Shown here in pieces: positions 30,284-39,359 of a DNA stretch of 64,000 nucleotides. Both the position numbers and the translations under genes were made by a program. Each line of letters begins with the position of its first letter. Position 1 is the first letter of the stretch. Origin of the DNA: Aggregatibacter aphrophilus ATCC 33389 (GTDB lineage Bacteria; Pseudomonadota; Gammaproteobacteria; Enterobacterales; Pasteurellaceae); the NCBI RefSeq assembly GCF_900636915.1, contig NZ_LR134327.1, positions 1,674,001 to 1,738,000 on the forward strand, written 5' to 3'. The notes below the pieces were generated by a model, which was not told the DNA's origin, ran no database searches, and was given only the letters and a program-made list of their open reading frames with translations.

Positions 30284-30880
30284 TTAAGGCTTACGTCCCA
30301 ACAGACAAATTACCGAACTGGTGCCGATATGGCGATTTCCTTCATTCATCTCACGCACGCTATGCTCTGCAATAAGCCATTCCAAGCCTGCTAACGCCTG
30401 CTGCATCTGTGCCAATGTACCCAACATTTCAACCTGACCGGGTCCACCAGTGCCATAATGAATTTGGTCCGGATGATAAAACACGCCGGCAAATAACCCA
30501 CCCGGTTGCAATGCATTCACAATACGTTGCATCACTTGCGTTCTTTGCGGTTCCATAAAATGACAAAAAACGGAAGTAATTACGGCATAATATGCTGTCG
30601 GCATATCCATCTCTGCAATATTGGCCAATCTTGTAGTAAACGAAACATTTTGCTTACGCGCCAACGCTTGCGCTTTGAGCAAACCCACTTTAGACATATC
30701 AACCCCTTCCGTTTCCAATCCATGCAAAGCTAAAAAGACACCATTACGCCCTTCTCCGGTAGCCAGATCCAATGCTCGCCCGGAAGTGGGCAGATAAGAT
30801 TGAATTCTGGCGATAAATTCATTAGGTTCCGTACCAAAAATATAGTCTTCCGTTTGATAACGCTCATCCCATTTTGTCAT
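30284..30880 (-). CDS. SAM-dependent methyltransferase, TehB-like
   Basis: 198 residues, class I Rossmann methyltransferase. Start MTKWDERYQTEDYIFGTEPNEFI, SAM-binding motif I ALDLATGEGRNGVFLAL at about residues 36-52, acidic post-motif GVDMSKV. Resembles the TehB/YcgJ group of small-molecule methyltransferases; substrate cannot be told. Thirteen bp downstream of recD in the same direction, so probably co-transcribed with recBD. Confidence 0.75.
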   Translation of the reverse strand: MTKWDERYQTEDYIFGTEPNEFIARIQSYLPTSGRALDLATGEGRNGVFLALHGLETEGVDMSKVGLLKAQALARKQNVSFTTRLANIAEMDMPTAYYAVITSVFCHFMEPQRTQVMQRIVNALQPGGLFAGVFYHPDQIHYGTGGPGQVEMLGTLAQMQQALAGLEWLIAEHSVREMNEGNRHIGTSSVICLLGRKP

Positions 30881-30892
30881 AGTTTCTCCTTT

Positions 30893-32872
30893 TTAGATTT
30901 CCAGTAATTGACCCAATCCGCTTTGCCGTTGCACCGGATTTTTCACCGCACTTTCCCATACGCTTTGCAGCGCGAACACCGTTAAAAAATCTTTGGTGCG
31001 GGTAACGCCGGTGTAAACTAGTTCTTTGGATAACACGGGGCTGTTTTCCAGCGGCAAAATCAGGAAAGTATGCGGAAATTCCGAACCTTGTGATTTGTGT
31101 ACCGTCATTACGAATGCGGTTTCATGATTCGGCACACGACTTGCCAGCACAGTTTTATAACTGTTTTGTCCCTGCTCGAACCATACCCGTCCGTTTCCCA
31201 AATACATGCCGATGTCACCGTTATACAAGCCCACATTGCTATCATTTTGCGTCACCATAATCGGTTTGCCGATGTACCATTCCCGTTCCTGATGAAATTG
31301 CAACAGGCGTTTTTGGCGTAATTTTTCTGCGATGGCGAGATTTAATTGCTCCACGCCGAATTCGCCCACACGCAACGCTGTTAAAAAACGAATGCCGTTA
31401 AACGCCGCGAAAATCGACCGCACTTTTTCTTCATCCATCTGCCCTTCTTGTGAAATCAACTGCAAATAACGACGATATTCCTCTGCCGCACGTTCCACGA
31501 TGAGCTTCACACAGGTTTTATGTTGCTGACTATCTTCTTTGTTGGTCAAATAACGAGCAAAATCCGTTAAATATACGCCGCATTTTTTTGCTTGATGTTG
31601 CTGATATTGCTGCAATAACTGCCAGCTTTCCGCCGCGTTGCCTGAATTCACCGCAGCCGCCAACGCACCCACTTCCGGATTTGCCCCGAAACGGCGGCTG
31701 ACCTGCAAATAACAAATGCTGTCGCTGATAGGATTACCATGTTCCGACGCAGCAAGAGAAATGCCCGTGGTCGCCTGTAAATATTGCGTCATTGCGGGGC
31801 TATACGTCGGCGCCGACGCATTCACGAAACGTCCTAATTCGCCTAAAATCGCCCCGGCTTCTACAGAAGCCAGCTGGTCTTTATCACCCAATAAAATCAA
31901 TTTGGTTTCCGGTTTGAGCGCATTAAGCAGTTTTGCCATCAAAGTTAAATCGATCATGGACGCTTCGTCCACCACCAACACATCCACCGGCAAAGGATTG
32001 TCGGCATGATAGCGGGTTTCCTCACTGAAAAAACGCACGCCGAGCAAGCGATGAATGGTTTCCGCATTCATGGGAATGCGCAGATTTTCGATGATTTCTC
32101 GCTCGTGTTTTTCCGTGGAAAAAGTCTGTTTCAGGCGATCTACCGCGTCCACAATGGATTCCGTAAGCCGTGCCGCCGCTTTCCCTGTCGGGGCGACAAG
32201 TTTAATGCGCAAGCCGTTTTGGTGAAGCTCCTGCAAGGTCAATAACAGTTTGGTGACGGTAGTGGTTTTGCCCGTGCCTGGCCCGCCGGTAATAAGGCAA
32301 AATCGTTGACGCAACGCCATCACCGCCGCGATTTTTTGCCAGTCGATACCCTGTTCTTCATGAAAATAGCGGTTCAAAATCGGAGCGATTTGCGCCATCT
32401 GTTCGGCTGAAAAAACGTGTTGAAAACAGATCGCACTTTTAAAGTAATCGGCGATACGGAATTCATCCTGCCAGATGCGATAAAAATACAAGCGGTCAAA
32501 CTGCAATACCAACGGCGCGATCTGTTGCAACGGCGCGGCGGTGAAAGCGATATGTTGCGCCGCCAGCAATGCTGCCTGCCATTGCTCAATGGGTAAATAA
32601 TCAATTTTTTGCTGAATGTCCGTTAAATAAACGCGTTCGTTAAAATAATCCTGCAAACCGAACAAATCCTGCTCCGTGGCGTGATTCAGCAAAATACAAG
32701 TATTGCCCTGCCGATAACTGAAATTACACAACGCCGCCATAAGCACCGCCAAATTTTGAATCGACGGCGTATATTGAAATGGCTGTTGTTTGCGGTGAAT
32801 AAATTCAGCGAAATAATAGTCGGCGGCGTTGATAATGCCCTTTTCTTTGAGTTGGGATAATAAAGCTAACAT
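30893..32872 (-). CDS. recD: Exodeoxyribonuclease V alpha subunit RecD
   Basis: Fast 5'-3' helicase motor of RecBCD. SF1 helicase motifs: Walker A LITGGPGTGKTTTVTKLL near residue 193, VVDEASMIDL (motif II) near 300, and TVHKSQGSEF (motif V) near 605. 659 residues. Its ATG shares one base with the recB stop (TAATG), indicating translational coupling. Confidence 0.95.
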   Translation of the reverse strand: MLALLSQLKEKGIINAADYYFAEFIHRKQQPFQYTPSIQNLAVLMAALCNFSYRQGNTCILLNHATEQDLFGLQDYFNERVYLTDIQQKIDYLPIEQWQAALLAAQHIAFTAAPLQQIAPLVLQFDRLYFYRIWQDEFRIADYFKSAICFQHVFSAEQMAQIAPILNRYFHEEQGIDWQKIAAVMALRQRFCLITGGPGTGKTTTVTKLLLTLQELHQNGLRIKLVAPTGKAAARLTESIVDAVDRLKQTFSTEKHEREIIENLRIPMNAETIHRLLGVRFFSEETRYHADNPLPVDVLVVDEASMIDLTLMAKLLNALKPETKLILLGDKDQLASVEAGAILGELGRFVNASAPTYSPAMTQYLQATTGISLAASEHGNPISDSICYLQVSRRFGANPEVGALAAAVNSGNAAESWQLLQQYQQHQAKKCGVYLTDFARYLTNKEDSQQHKTCVKLIVERAAEEYRRYLQLISQEGQMDEEKVRSIFAAFNGIRFLTALRVGEFGVEQLNLAIAEKLRQKRLLQFHQEREWYIGKPIMVTQNDSNVGLYNGDIGMYLGNGRVWFEQGQNSYKTVLASRVPNHETAFVMTVHKSQGSEFPHTFLILPLENSPVLSKELVYTGVTRTKDFLTVFALQSVWESAVKNPVQRQSGLGQLLEI

Positions 32873-35800
32873 TAGAACAAATTCTCCAAAGCCTGAATCA
32901 ACGCGTAATCCGGTTTATCAAAAAACACGCCGTTTTGATTTTCGCCGTTCATGCCACGTAAGAAGCAATAAAACACACCGCCGAAATGGGTTTCGTAGGC
33001 ATAATTTGCGTCACGTTGTTGTAAATAACGGTGCAGTGCCAATGTATAAAACAGATATTGCCAGTCGTAGTGGTTCGTCAGCATGGCTTGCTCAAGGCTT
33101 TTGCCAACGTAGTTTTGCGGCTCTACACCAAGGAAATTGGATTTGTAATCCAGCAAATAATATTGGCCATTATGATAAAACACCAAATCCATAAAACCCC
33201 GTAACATTCCTCGGATAGCATCAAATTGTAGCGACTCGGAAGGCAGGTGATGGTATTGTTGCAACGCACGATTGAATACCGAAACATCAAATAATTGATT
33301 CAATTTCAAATAAAATTGCATTTCTTTCACACAGTGCCGACGGGATAAATTCGCTAATTTTAAAGTCGGTTCCTCTGCACTTAACGGCGTATGTAAAATA
33401 GCGTTCATCCATTGTTGTAACGACGGCAGCCAAGTTTCCTCTAACTGTAACCAGTGGCAAAGTTTTTGGACTTTTTCTTCATTCAACGGTTGGCTAAAAT
33501 CGTATTTTTCTAAAAAGCGGTGCAATGCCGTACCGATTTTAATGCCATGCGGAAAATCAAACGGTGAATAGCCGAAAGGATAGGCGGATTCACAGCTTGC
33601 GGTTTCCGGCAGCGTTTCTGTCGGTTGTTCATTAAAATCGTAATCCTTACCGACATCAAAAACACGCTCAAAAATGACCGCACTTTCCGCTACCTGTTGC
33701 GCTTTATAATATTTTTTATTTTGATGAATGTTTTCAATGGCGCTGAAACTGGTAACCGCCCAGTTTTGTTCAATATGTCCGCTAAATTTGGCAGCCTGCA
33801 AGGTGGTTTGAATTTCGGCCTGTTGCCGCAACGGTAATGGTGTTAATGTCTTCGTATCGGTAATCACAATACTATTTGCCGGCGCTTTTGCCACCAATTT
33901 ATCCAACAACGGCAGACTTTCATACGCATTCGGCTTGCTTTCCGTTTGAATATCCCCCTGCGTCAACACATAAAGCAAACTACTCCATTTTTTCTCAAAG
34001 GTTTGAGGCACGCCAATGACCAACTGATATTTGGCTCGAGTTAACGCGACATAAAGCAAACGTAATTGTTCGGCAAAATCTTCTTTTTGTACCAAGTCGA
34101 TATGTGATTTATCAAAATCCCACAGCACCTGTTGCTGTTCTTCATCAAAATAAGTGGAAAGTTGATTCGGTTTAAATGAAGAGGCATAACCGATAAACGG
34201 CAACCAAACCAAATCGTATTCCAAACCTTTGGATTTATGAATGGTCACGATCTTGACCAATTGCAACTCGCTTTCCAACCGCACTTGTTGCTCTTTTTGC
34301 CGATCTTCACCCTGAATTTGTTTTTCAAACCAACGCAACAACGCCGCTTCACTTTCATTTAATGTTGCCGCTTCCTGCAACAGTTCCGCCAAATGTAATA
34401 AATCTGTGACTATGCGTTTGCCATCTGCCGTTAGGTACCATTTTTCCGTGATTTTTTCTTGTAAAAACAAACGGTGTAACATCACCAACACCCCTTGTTT
34501 TTGCCACGTTTTTTGATACTGAATAAATTTCTCCACCCAGTGTTCCCAAAGCGTTTCATTCAATCTGATACGTTGAATATCGGCAGATGTTTGCGCAAAA
34601 ATTTCCGTTGCCACGGCATTTAAAATATGGCGTTCACTAAACGGATTCAGGCAGGCTGTGAGGATAAGTAGCAAATCTTTCGCTACATGACTGTCAAACA
34701 CGTTGCTGTCTTCCGACAAATACACTGAGGCAATGCCAAGTTGGCGCAACTCATTTTTAATCAATTCCGCTTCTTTGCGGCTACGCACCAAGACAGCAAT
34801 GCTTTCCGGTTTCAGCACTTTTTCTACTGTCTGACCATCAGTGCTAAAAACAGCCTGATTTTCCACCGCACTTTGCAGCCAATGTTGAATAGAAATGGCA
34901 CAGTTTTTCGCCATATTTTCTTTTACAGAAGATTCATCTAGATAAAAACGCACGGCAGGCTCAGCCTTTCCGTTTAACCAAAATTGCGGATGATCTTCTC
35001 GCGCTTTTACCGGTAAAAATTGAATATCTTGATATAAAAATGGGGAATTTTCGCTGAAATCAAATAAATGATTGACGCAAGCCACAACATTTTGTTCAGA
35101 ACGGTAGTTTTTATCTAAATTGAAACAATGTTCGGCTTGGCGGGCGGCTTGGAAATAAGTAAAAATGTCTGCACCACGGAATTTATAAATCGCCTGTTTC
35201 GGATCGCCAATCATGATAAAACCTTTATCTGGCTGGAAATCGGGCTGCGATTGTTCTACGTAAATTTTTGAGAAAATCTGATATTGCACCGCGTCCGTAT
35301 CTTGAAATTCATCAATCATGGCAAATGGGAATTGATACCTAATCAGACGGGCGAATTCGGTATTTTGCGGGTGATACAACGCCTCTTTTAACAGGCGCAA
35401 CAAATCGTTAAAACTCTTTTCGCTGTGATTGAGTTTGTATTCCACTAATTGCGTATTAAGGGCATTTAAATAATGAAACCACAGCGCTTGTGCCAAACAT
35501 TCGCTCTGTTGGAACACTTGTAATAATTTATCAATTTGACTAAACACGGCATGGGTCAAAGGTTGTTCACACGCTTCCCCTGCTTGTTCGTTCATTGCCT
35601 GCTGCCCAAAACGATAAAAACAATCGGGGAAATCTGCGGTCTCTTTTTCCGCCCATTGTTTCATGGCGGCAAGCCATTTCGGGCGAGTTGCTGAAGTGAA
35701 GCTACGTCGGTTTAATTTTTGTTCTTTCGTGTTTTTATATTTGGTGTTGACTTCCGTTTCAATCAACTCCACGATTTCCGCTTCTTTTTCTAACCATTTT

Positions 35801-36534
35801 CCTTTCAGTTCCATTATTCGTGTTGTTAACTGTTGTGAATAATCGGCAAGTTTGGGGAGAAATTCGGATAAAGAACCATCAAAAAAGTGCGGTAGATTTT
35901 TCGGAAGTTTTAATTCCGTACCGGCAAATTTTTTAATTCGAGAAATCACATTGGATGGTGAAGTGAGGTTTTGTTGAATAAATTCCACAACGGTATAAGG
36001 TTGCGAATAAAAATGTGTGCGCCACACATTTTGTGCTAAATGTAACAACAATTCGTCTTCTTCGCCGCTCAGTTCCAAATTGAAATGAATCCCCGAATTG
36101 AAGGCATATTGCACGAGCATTCGGCGACAAAATCCGTGAATGGTATAAATCGCCGCCAAATCCATATTCTGTTCCGCCAAAGTCAGCCGTTGGATGGCAA
36201 GAGGCAGATCAGTGATTGTTTCGGCTAATCCACGTAAAAAATCATCTTGTTCAAATGCACATAAATCCTGTGTTTGGTGATAAATGATAAATTTCTGTTT
36301 TGCATCATAAATTCGTTCACGGATTTTCTTTTTCAACTCTTCTGTCGCCATCTCGGTAAACGTCACGACGAGAATTTGTTCTACATTTAACGCATAAGGA
36401 AAAGCATTTTCCCCCGCCTGTAACAATAAACGCAAATAAAGCGAACCCATGGTATAGGTTTTTCCCGTACCGGCGGAAGCTTCAATAAGGCTGATGGCAT
36501 TAAGTGGCGTAGAAATAGGATTGAGTTGTTGCAT
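32872..36534 (-). CDS. recB: Exodeoxyribonuclease V beta subunit RecB
   Basis: 3'-5' helicase and nuclease of RecBCD, the double-strand-break repair and Chi-recognition complex. Helicase motif I EASAGTGKTYTMG at residues 18-30, motif II AMIDEFQDTDAVQ near 400, GDPKQAIYKFRGAD near 440, IHKSKGLEYDLVW near 760. The C-terminal nuclease has GMLRGFMDLVF and the catalytic LLDYKSNF near residue 1130. 1220 residues, full length. recC is not next to it, unlike E. coli but as in H. influenzae. Confidence 0.96.
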   Translation of the reverse strand: MQQLNPISTPLNAISLIEASAGTGKTYTMGSLYLRLLLQAGENAFPYALNVEQILVVTFTEMATEELKKKIRERIYDAKQKFIIYHQTQDLCAFEQDDFLRGLAETITDLPLAIQRLTLAEQNMDLAAIYTIHGFCRRMLVQYAFNSGIHFNLELSGEEDELLLHLAQNVWRTHFYSQPYTVVEFIQQNLTSPSNVISRIKKFAGTELKLPKNLPHFFDGSLSEFLPKLADYSQQLTTRIMELKGKWLEKEAEIVELIETEVNTKYKNTKEQKLNRRSFTSATRPKWLAAMKQWAEKETADFPDCFYRFGQQAMNEQAGEACEQPLTHAVFSQIDKLLQVFQQSECLAQALWFHYLNALNTQLVEYKLNHSEKSFNDLLRLLKEALYHPQNTEFARLIRYQFPFAMIDEFQDTDAVQYQIFSKIYVEQSQPDFQPDKGFIMIGDPKQAIYKFRGADIFTYFQAARQAEHCFNLDKNYRSEQNVVACVNHLFDFSENSPFLYQDIQFLPVKAREDHPQFWLNGKAEPAVRFYLDESSVKENMAKNCAISIQHWLQSAVENQAVFSTDGQTVEKVLKPESIAVLVRSRKEAELIKNELRQLGIASVYLSEDSNVFDSHVAKDLLLILTACLNPFSERHILNAVATEIFAQTSADIQRIRLNETLWEHWVEKFIQYQKTWQKQGVLVMLHRLFLQEKITEKWYLTADGKRIVTDLLHLAELLQEAATLNESEAALLRWFEKQIQGEDRQKEQQVRLESELQLVKIVTIHKSKGLEYDLVWLPFIGYASSFKPNQLSTYFDEEQQQVLWDFDKSHIDLVQKEDFAEQLRLLYVALTRAKYQLVIGVPQTFEKKWSSLLYVLTQGDIQTESKPNAYESLPLLDKLVAKAPANSIVITDTKTLTPLPLRQQAEIQTTLQAAKFSGHIEQNWAVTSFSAIENIHQNKKYYKAQQVAESAVIFERVFDVGKDYDFNEQPTETLPETASCESAYPFGYSPFDFPHGIKIGTALHRFLEKYDFSQPLNEEKVQKLCHWLQLEETWLPSLQQWMNAILHTPLSAEEPTLKLANLSRRHCVKEMQFYLKLNQLFDVSVFNRALQQYHHLPSESLQFDAIRGMLRGFMDLVFYHNGQYYLLDYKSNFLGVEPQNYVGKSLEQAMLTNHYDWQYLFYTLALHRYLQQRDANYAYETHFGGVFYCFLRGMNGENQNGVFFDKPDYALIQALENLF

Positions 36535-36596
36535 GGTGATCGATGAATGAAAAAAGATAAAACAAGGGCGGAAAGTCTCCGCCCGATGATGCTCAA

Positions 36597-36953
36597 TTAA
36601 AAGTTGATAACTTTATCGGCCCATAACGTCCAGTTAGACACATCATCCAATGTGCCACGGGTAACGCCGTCAATAAGTTTGGCCTCAGACAAGCCGCGGG
36701 CTTTTGTACAACTAGTGCAAAGTTTGACTTCAGCGCCTTGTGCAATCAAAATCTCCATAACTTGTTGCACATTAGAACCTTCATTTGGATTTTGACCAAC
36801 GAGACCGCTTAAAACTGAATCGGAGAAACAGAATACTTTAATGCCCACTTCTTTGCCATGCTCTTCCTGCAAATTGACGGCAAAACGTAAGGCATTGAAG
36901 CTTTTTTCACTGCCATACGGCGATTCATTTAAGATAAAAAGAATTTTTTGCAT
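36597..36953 (-). CDS. DsrE/DsrF-family small protein
   Basis: 118 residues from ATG 36953. Starts KILFILNESPYGSEKSFNALRFA and has the loop VKLCTSCTKARGL, with two cysteines three apart in the position where DsrE/TusD relatives keep the sulfur-accepting cysteine. Relation to YchN-like proteins is clear; the partner and substrate are unknown. Its start overlaps the end region of the purine permease gene (stop at 36959 is 6 bp away), so the two are likely co-expressed. The ribosome site is weak. Confidence 0.75.
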   Translation of the reverse strand: MQKILFILNESPYGSEKSFNALRFAVNLQEEHGKEVGIKVFCFSDSVLSGLVGQNPNEGSNVQQVMEILIAQGAEVKLCTSCTKARGLSEAKLIDGVTRGTLDDVSNWTLWADKVINF

Positions 36954-36958
36954 AATGA

Positions 36959-38269
36959 TTAACCTATCCATATAAATTTAATCAAGAACAATACGGAAAC
37001 CACCCAAACCGGCGCGTTAACTTCATGCCAACGTCCTGTTCCCACTTTCATCACACAATAGCTGATGAAACCGAAGGCGATCCCTTCCGTGATGGAGTAT
37101 GTAAATGGCATCATAGCTGAAGTAATAAAGGCCGGGGTAGCTTCGGTTAAGTCCTCCCACGTCACTTTAATCAAACTGGATGCCATTAAAATACCCACAT
37201 AAACTAACGCACCTGCTGTCGCATAAGCCGGCACCATACCGGCCAATGGCGAGAAGAAAATGGTTAGTAAAAACAATAATCCGACAACAACCGCAGTCAT
37301 TCCCGTACGTCCGCCGACAGAAACACCGGCACCACTTTCAATATAAGTACTGATTGCAGAGGTACCGATATAAGAACCAACTACGGCGCTGGCACTATCT
37401 ACATATAAGGCTTGTTTCATTTTCGGAAAACGCCCTTTTTCATCGCTGAAACCGGCTTTGTCCGTCACGCCCAATAAAGTTCCTGAAGAGTCAAATAAGT
37501 TCACTAATAAGAAAGAGAAGATGATACCAATAAGTGCCGTATCCAAGGCACCGGCGATATCCACTTGGCCAACCACTTGAGTTAATGCCGGTGGCATGGA
37601 AACGATGCCATGGAACATCACGCTTTCGTCAAAATACGATGCAAGTGCGGTGACTGCTGCAATAGAAATTAACACGCCGGAATAAATATTGCGTGCGGCC
37701 AACACCACGATAATAAAGAAGCCAAGGATACCTAATAACACTTGCGGACTGTGTAGATCGCCTAAAGCAACTAAGGTTGCAGGATTTGCAACAACCAAAC
37801 CCATATTTTTGAAACCAATTAAGGCGATAAAGAAACCAATCCCCGCGCCGATACCTACCCGTAAACTGAGCGGAATAGACGCCATCAGCCAATAACGGAT
37901 TTGGAAAATAGTCAATAGCAACAAGCCGACAGAGCTCCAAAAAATGGTACCCATGCCCACTTGCCAAGAATAACCAAGTTTACCGACAACCACATACGCA
38001 AAAAACGCATTCAAGCCCATTGCCGGTGCCAATGCGATAGGCAAGTTACTAAATAACCCCATGGCAATCGTACCGAAGCCTGCAATTAAACACGTAGTCA
38101 CGAACACAACTTGTTTATCCATGCCTGCATCACCCAACACGGATGGGTTCACGAAAACGATATACACCATAGTAAAAAAAGTGGTGATTCCGGCAATAAT
38201 TTCCGTTTTGGAGGAGGTTCCTTTTTCTTTTAATTTAAAGAATTGTTGTAGAAAAGATTGATTTTTCAT
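36959..38269 (-). CDS. NCS2-family purine (adenine/guanine/hypoxanthine) permease
   Basis: 436-residue AzgA-type transporter of the NCS2 family (E. coli AdeP/AdeQ and GhxP/GhxQ group). Signature regions FFTMVYIVFVNP, the substrate-site segment LAPAMGLNAFFAYVVV (about residues 78-93) and LLVNLFDSSGTLLGVTDKAG (about 265-285). About 12-14 membrane segments. ATG 38269 with GGAAA upstream. Which base is transported cannot be decided from sequence. Confidence 0.85.
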   Translation of the reverse strand: MKNQSFLQQFFKLKEKGTSSKTEIIAGITTFFTMVYIVFVNPSVLGDAGMDKQVVFVTTCLIAGFGTIAMGLFSNLPIALAPAMGLNAFFAYVVVGKLGYSWQVGMGTIFWSSVGLLLLTIFQIRYWLMASIPLSLRVGIGAGIGFFIALIGFKNMGLVVANPATLVALGDLHSPQVLLGILGFFIIVVLAARNIYSGVLISIAAVTALASYFDESVMFHGIVSMPPALTQVVGQVDIAGALDTALIGIIFSFLLVNLFDSSGTLLGVTDKAGFSDEKGRFPKMKQALYVDSASAVVGSYIGTSAISTYIESGAGVSVGGRTGMTAVVVGLLFLLTIFFSPLAGMVPAYATAGALVYVGILMASSLIKVTWEDLTEATPAFITSAMMPFTYSITEGIAFGFISYCVMKVGTGRWHEVNAPVWVVSVLFLIKFIWIG

Positions 38270-38428
38270 TGTTATTTCCAATCAGAGACAAAATAAAGAC
38301 GATGAAAAACAAGGTTATAAGAAAGGTGTTTTTCCCGCTGATTCTAGCAAAAGATCAGAAAAACTGCGACGGGTTTGGAGAAATAAAAAATATAACTAAA
38401 TATGAAGAAATTATAAGGAAAGAAAAGA

Positions 38429-38505
38429 TGGTGCGACCGGCTGGACTCGAACCAGTGACCCCCACCATGTCAAGGTGGTGCTCTAACCAACTGAGCTACG
38501 GTCGC
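38429..38505 (-). tRNA. tRNA-Val (GAC)
   Basis: Complete cloverleaf on the minus strand including an encoded CCA (38429-38431). Acceptor GCGACCG pairs with CGGTCGC; D-arm contains AGCTCAGTTGGTTAGAGC; anticodon stem CCACC/GGTGG with loop TTGACAT gives anticodon GAC at 38469-38471; T-loop GGTTCGAGTCC. Close in sequence to E. coli valV/valW. Confidence 0.97.
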
Positions 38506-38687
38506 AGTGAAAAGTGCGCTAATGATAGCTAGCTTTTCAGGCTAAAACAAGTTTTTTATTTGATTGTGTTGATGATTGCAAAAAAAATAACCAGTTCATT
38601 ATGAAGATAAAAACACCGAAAAAACAAACCGCACTTTCATTGGTAGAAAAGGGCGGTCAAAAATTTCAGTGTTTTTGGAAACGTGAA

Positions 38688-39218
38688 TTAGAAACTTGAC
38701 GTATCTTGGAATAAACCGACTTTCAAATCCGTTGCAGTATAAATGACACGACCGTCCACTTCCACTTCGCCGTCCGCCATGCCCATCACTAATTTGCGGT
38801 TGATGACGCGTTTCATGTTAATGCGATAAATCACTTTCTTGGCGGTCGGCAGGATTTGCCCGGTAAATTTCACTTCGCCTACGCCAAGAGCTCGACCTTT
38901 GCCTTTGCCACCAACCCAACCAAGGAAAAAGCCGACTAATTGCCACATAGCATCTAAACCTAAACAACCCGGCATAACGGGATCACCGATAAAGTGACAA
39001 GCGAAAAACGGTAAATCAGGATGGATGTCAAGTTCGGCTTCAATGTAACCTTTACCAAATGTACCACCATCTTCAGTCATTTTCACAATACGATCCATCA
39101 TTAGCATGGTCGGCGCAGGAAGCTGCGGGCCTTCTTTGCCAAACAGTTCTCCGCGTCCGGAAGCTAATAAATCTTCGTAAGAATAACTGTCTTTAATGTT
39201 TGGTGTACAAGTGTTCAT
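38688..39218 (-). CDS. fabA: 3-hydroxydecanoyl-ACP dehydratase/isomerase FabA
   Basis: Introduces the cis double bond in unsaturated fatty acid synthesis. Active-site histidine H75 in [14 protein letters not shown], then [18 protein letters not shown] 39218 with AGGA upstream gives 176 residues and starts like other FabA proteins; the longer in-frame start 21 codons earlier adds a non-conserved tail. Downstream neighbour of the Lon-like protease gene, the same order as in E. coli. Confidence 0.96.
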   Translation of the reverse strand: MNTCTPNIKDSYSYEDLLASGRGELFGKEGPQLPAPTMLMMDRIVKMTEDGGTFGKGYIEAELDIHPDLPFFACHFIGDPVMPGCLGLDAMWQLVGFFLGWVGGKGKGRALGVGEVKFTGQILPTAKKVIYRINMKRVINRKLVMGMADGEVEVDGRVIYTATDLKVGLFQDTSSF

Positions 39219-39359
39219 TATAAAAATCCTATAAAAAGTAAATGTTTTGTTGAAATACAAACGCGAAAAGGATTCTAACAAAGCCTTCCTGCATTTAGAA
39301 TAGCTAACACTTGTACGCCTAACTTGTCCGATCAGTTAATTTTTAATGGCAATTTTGAA

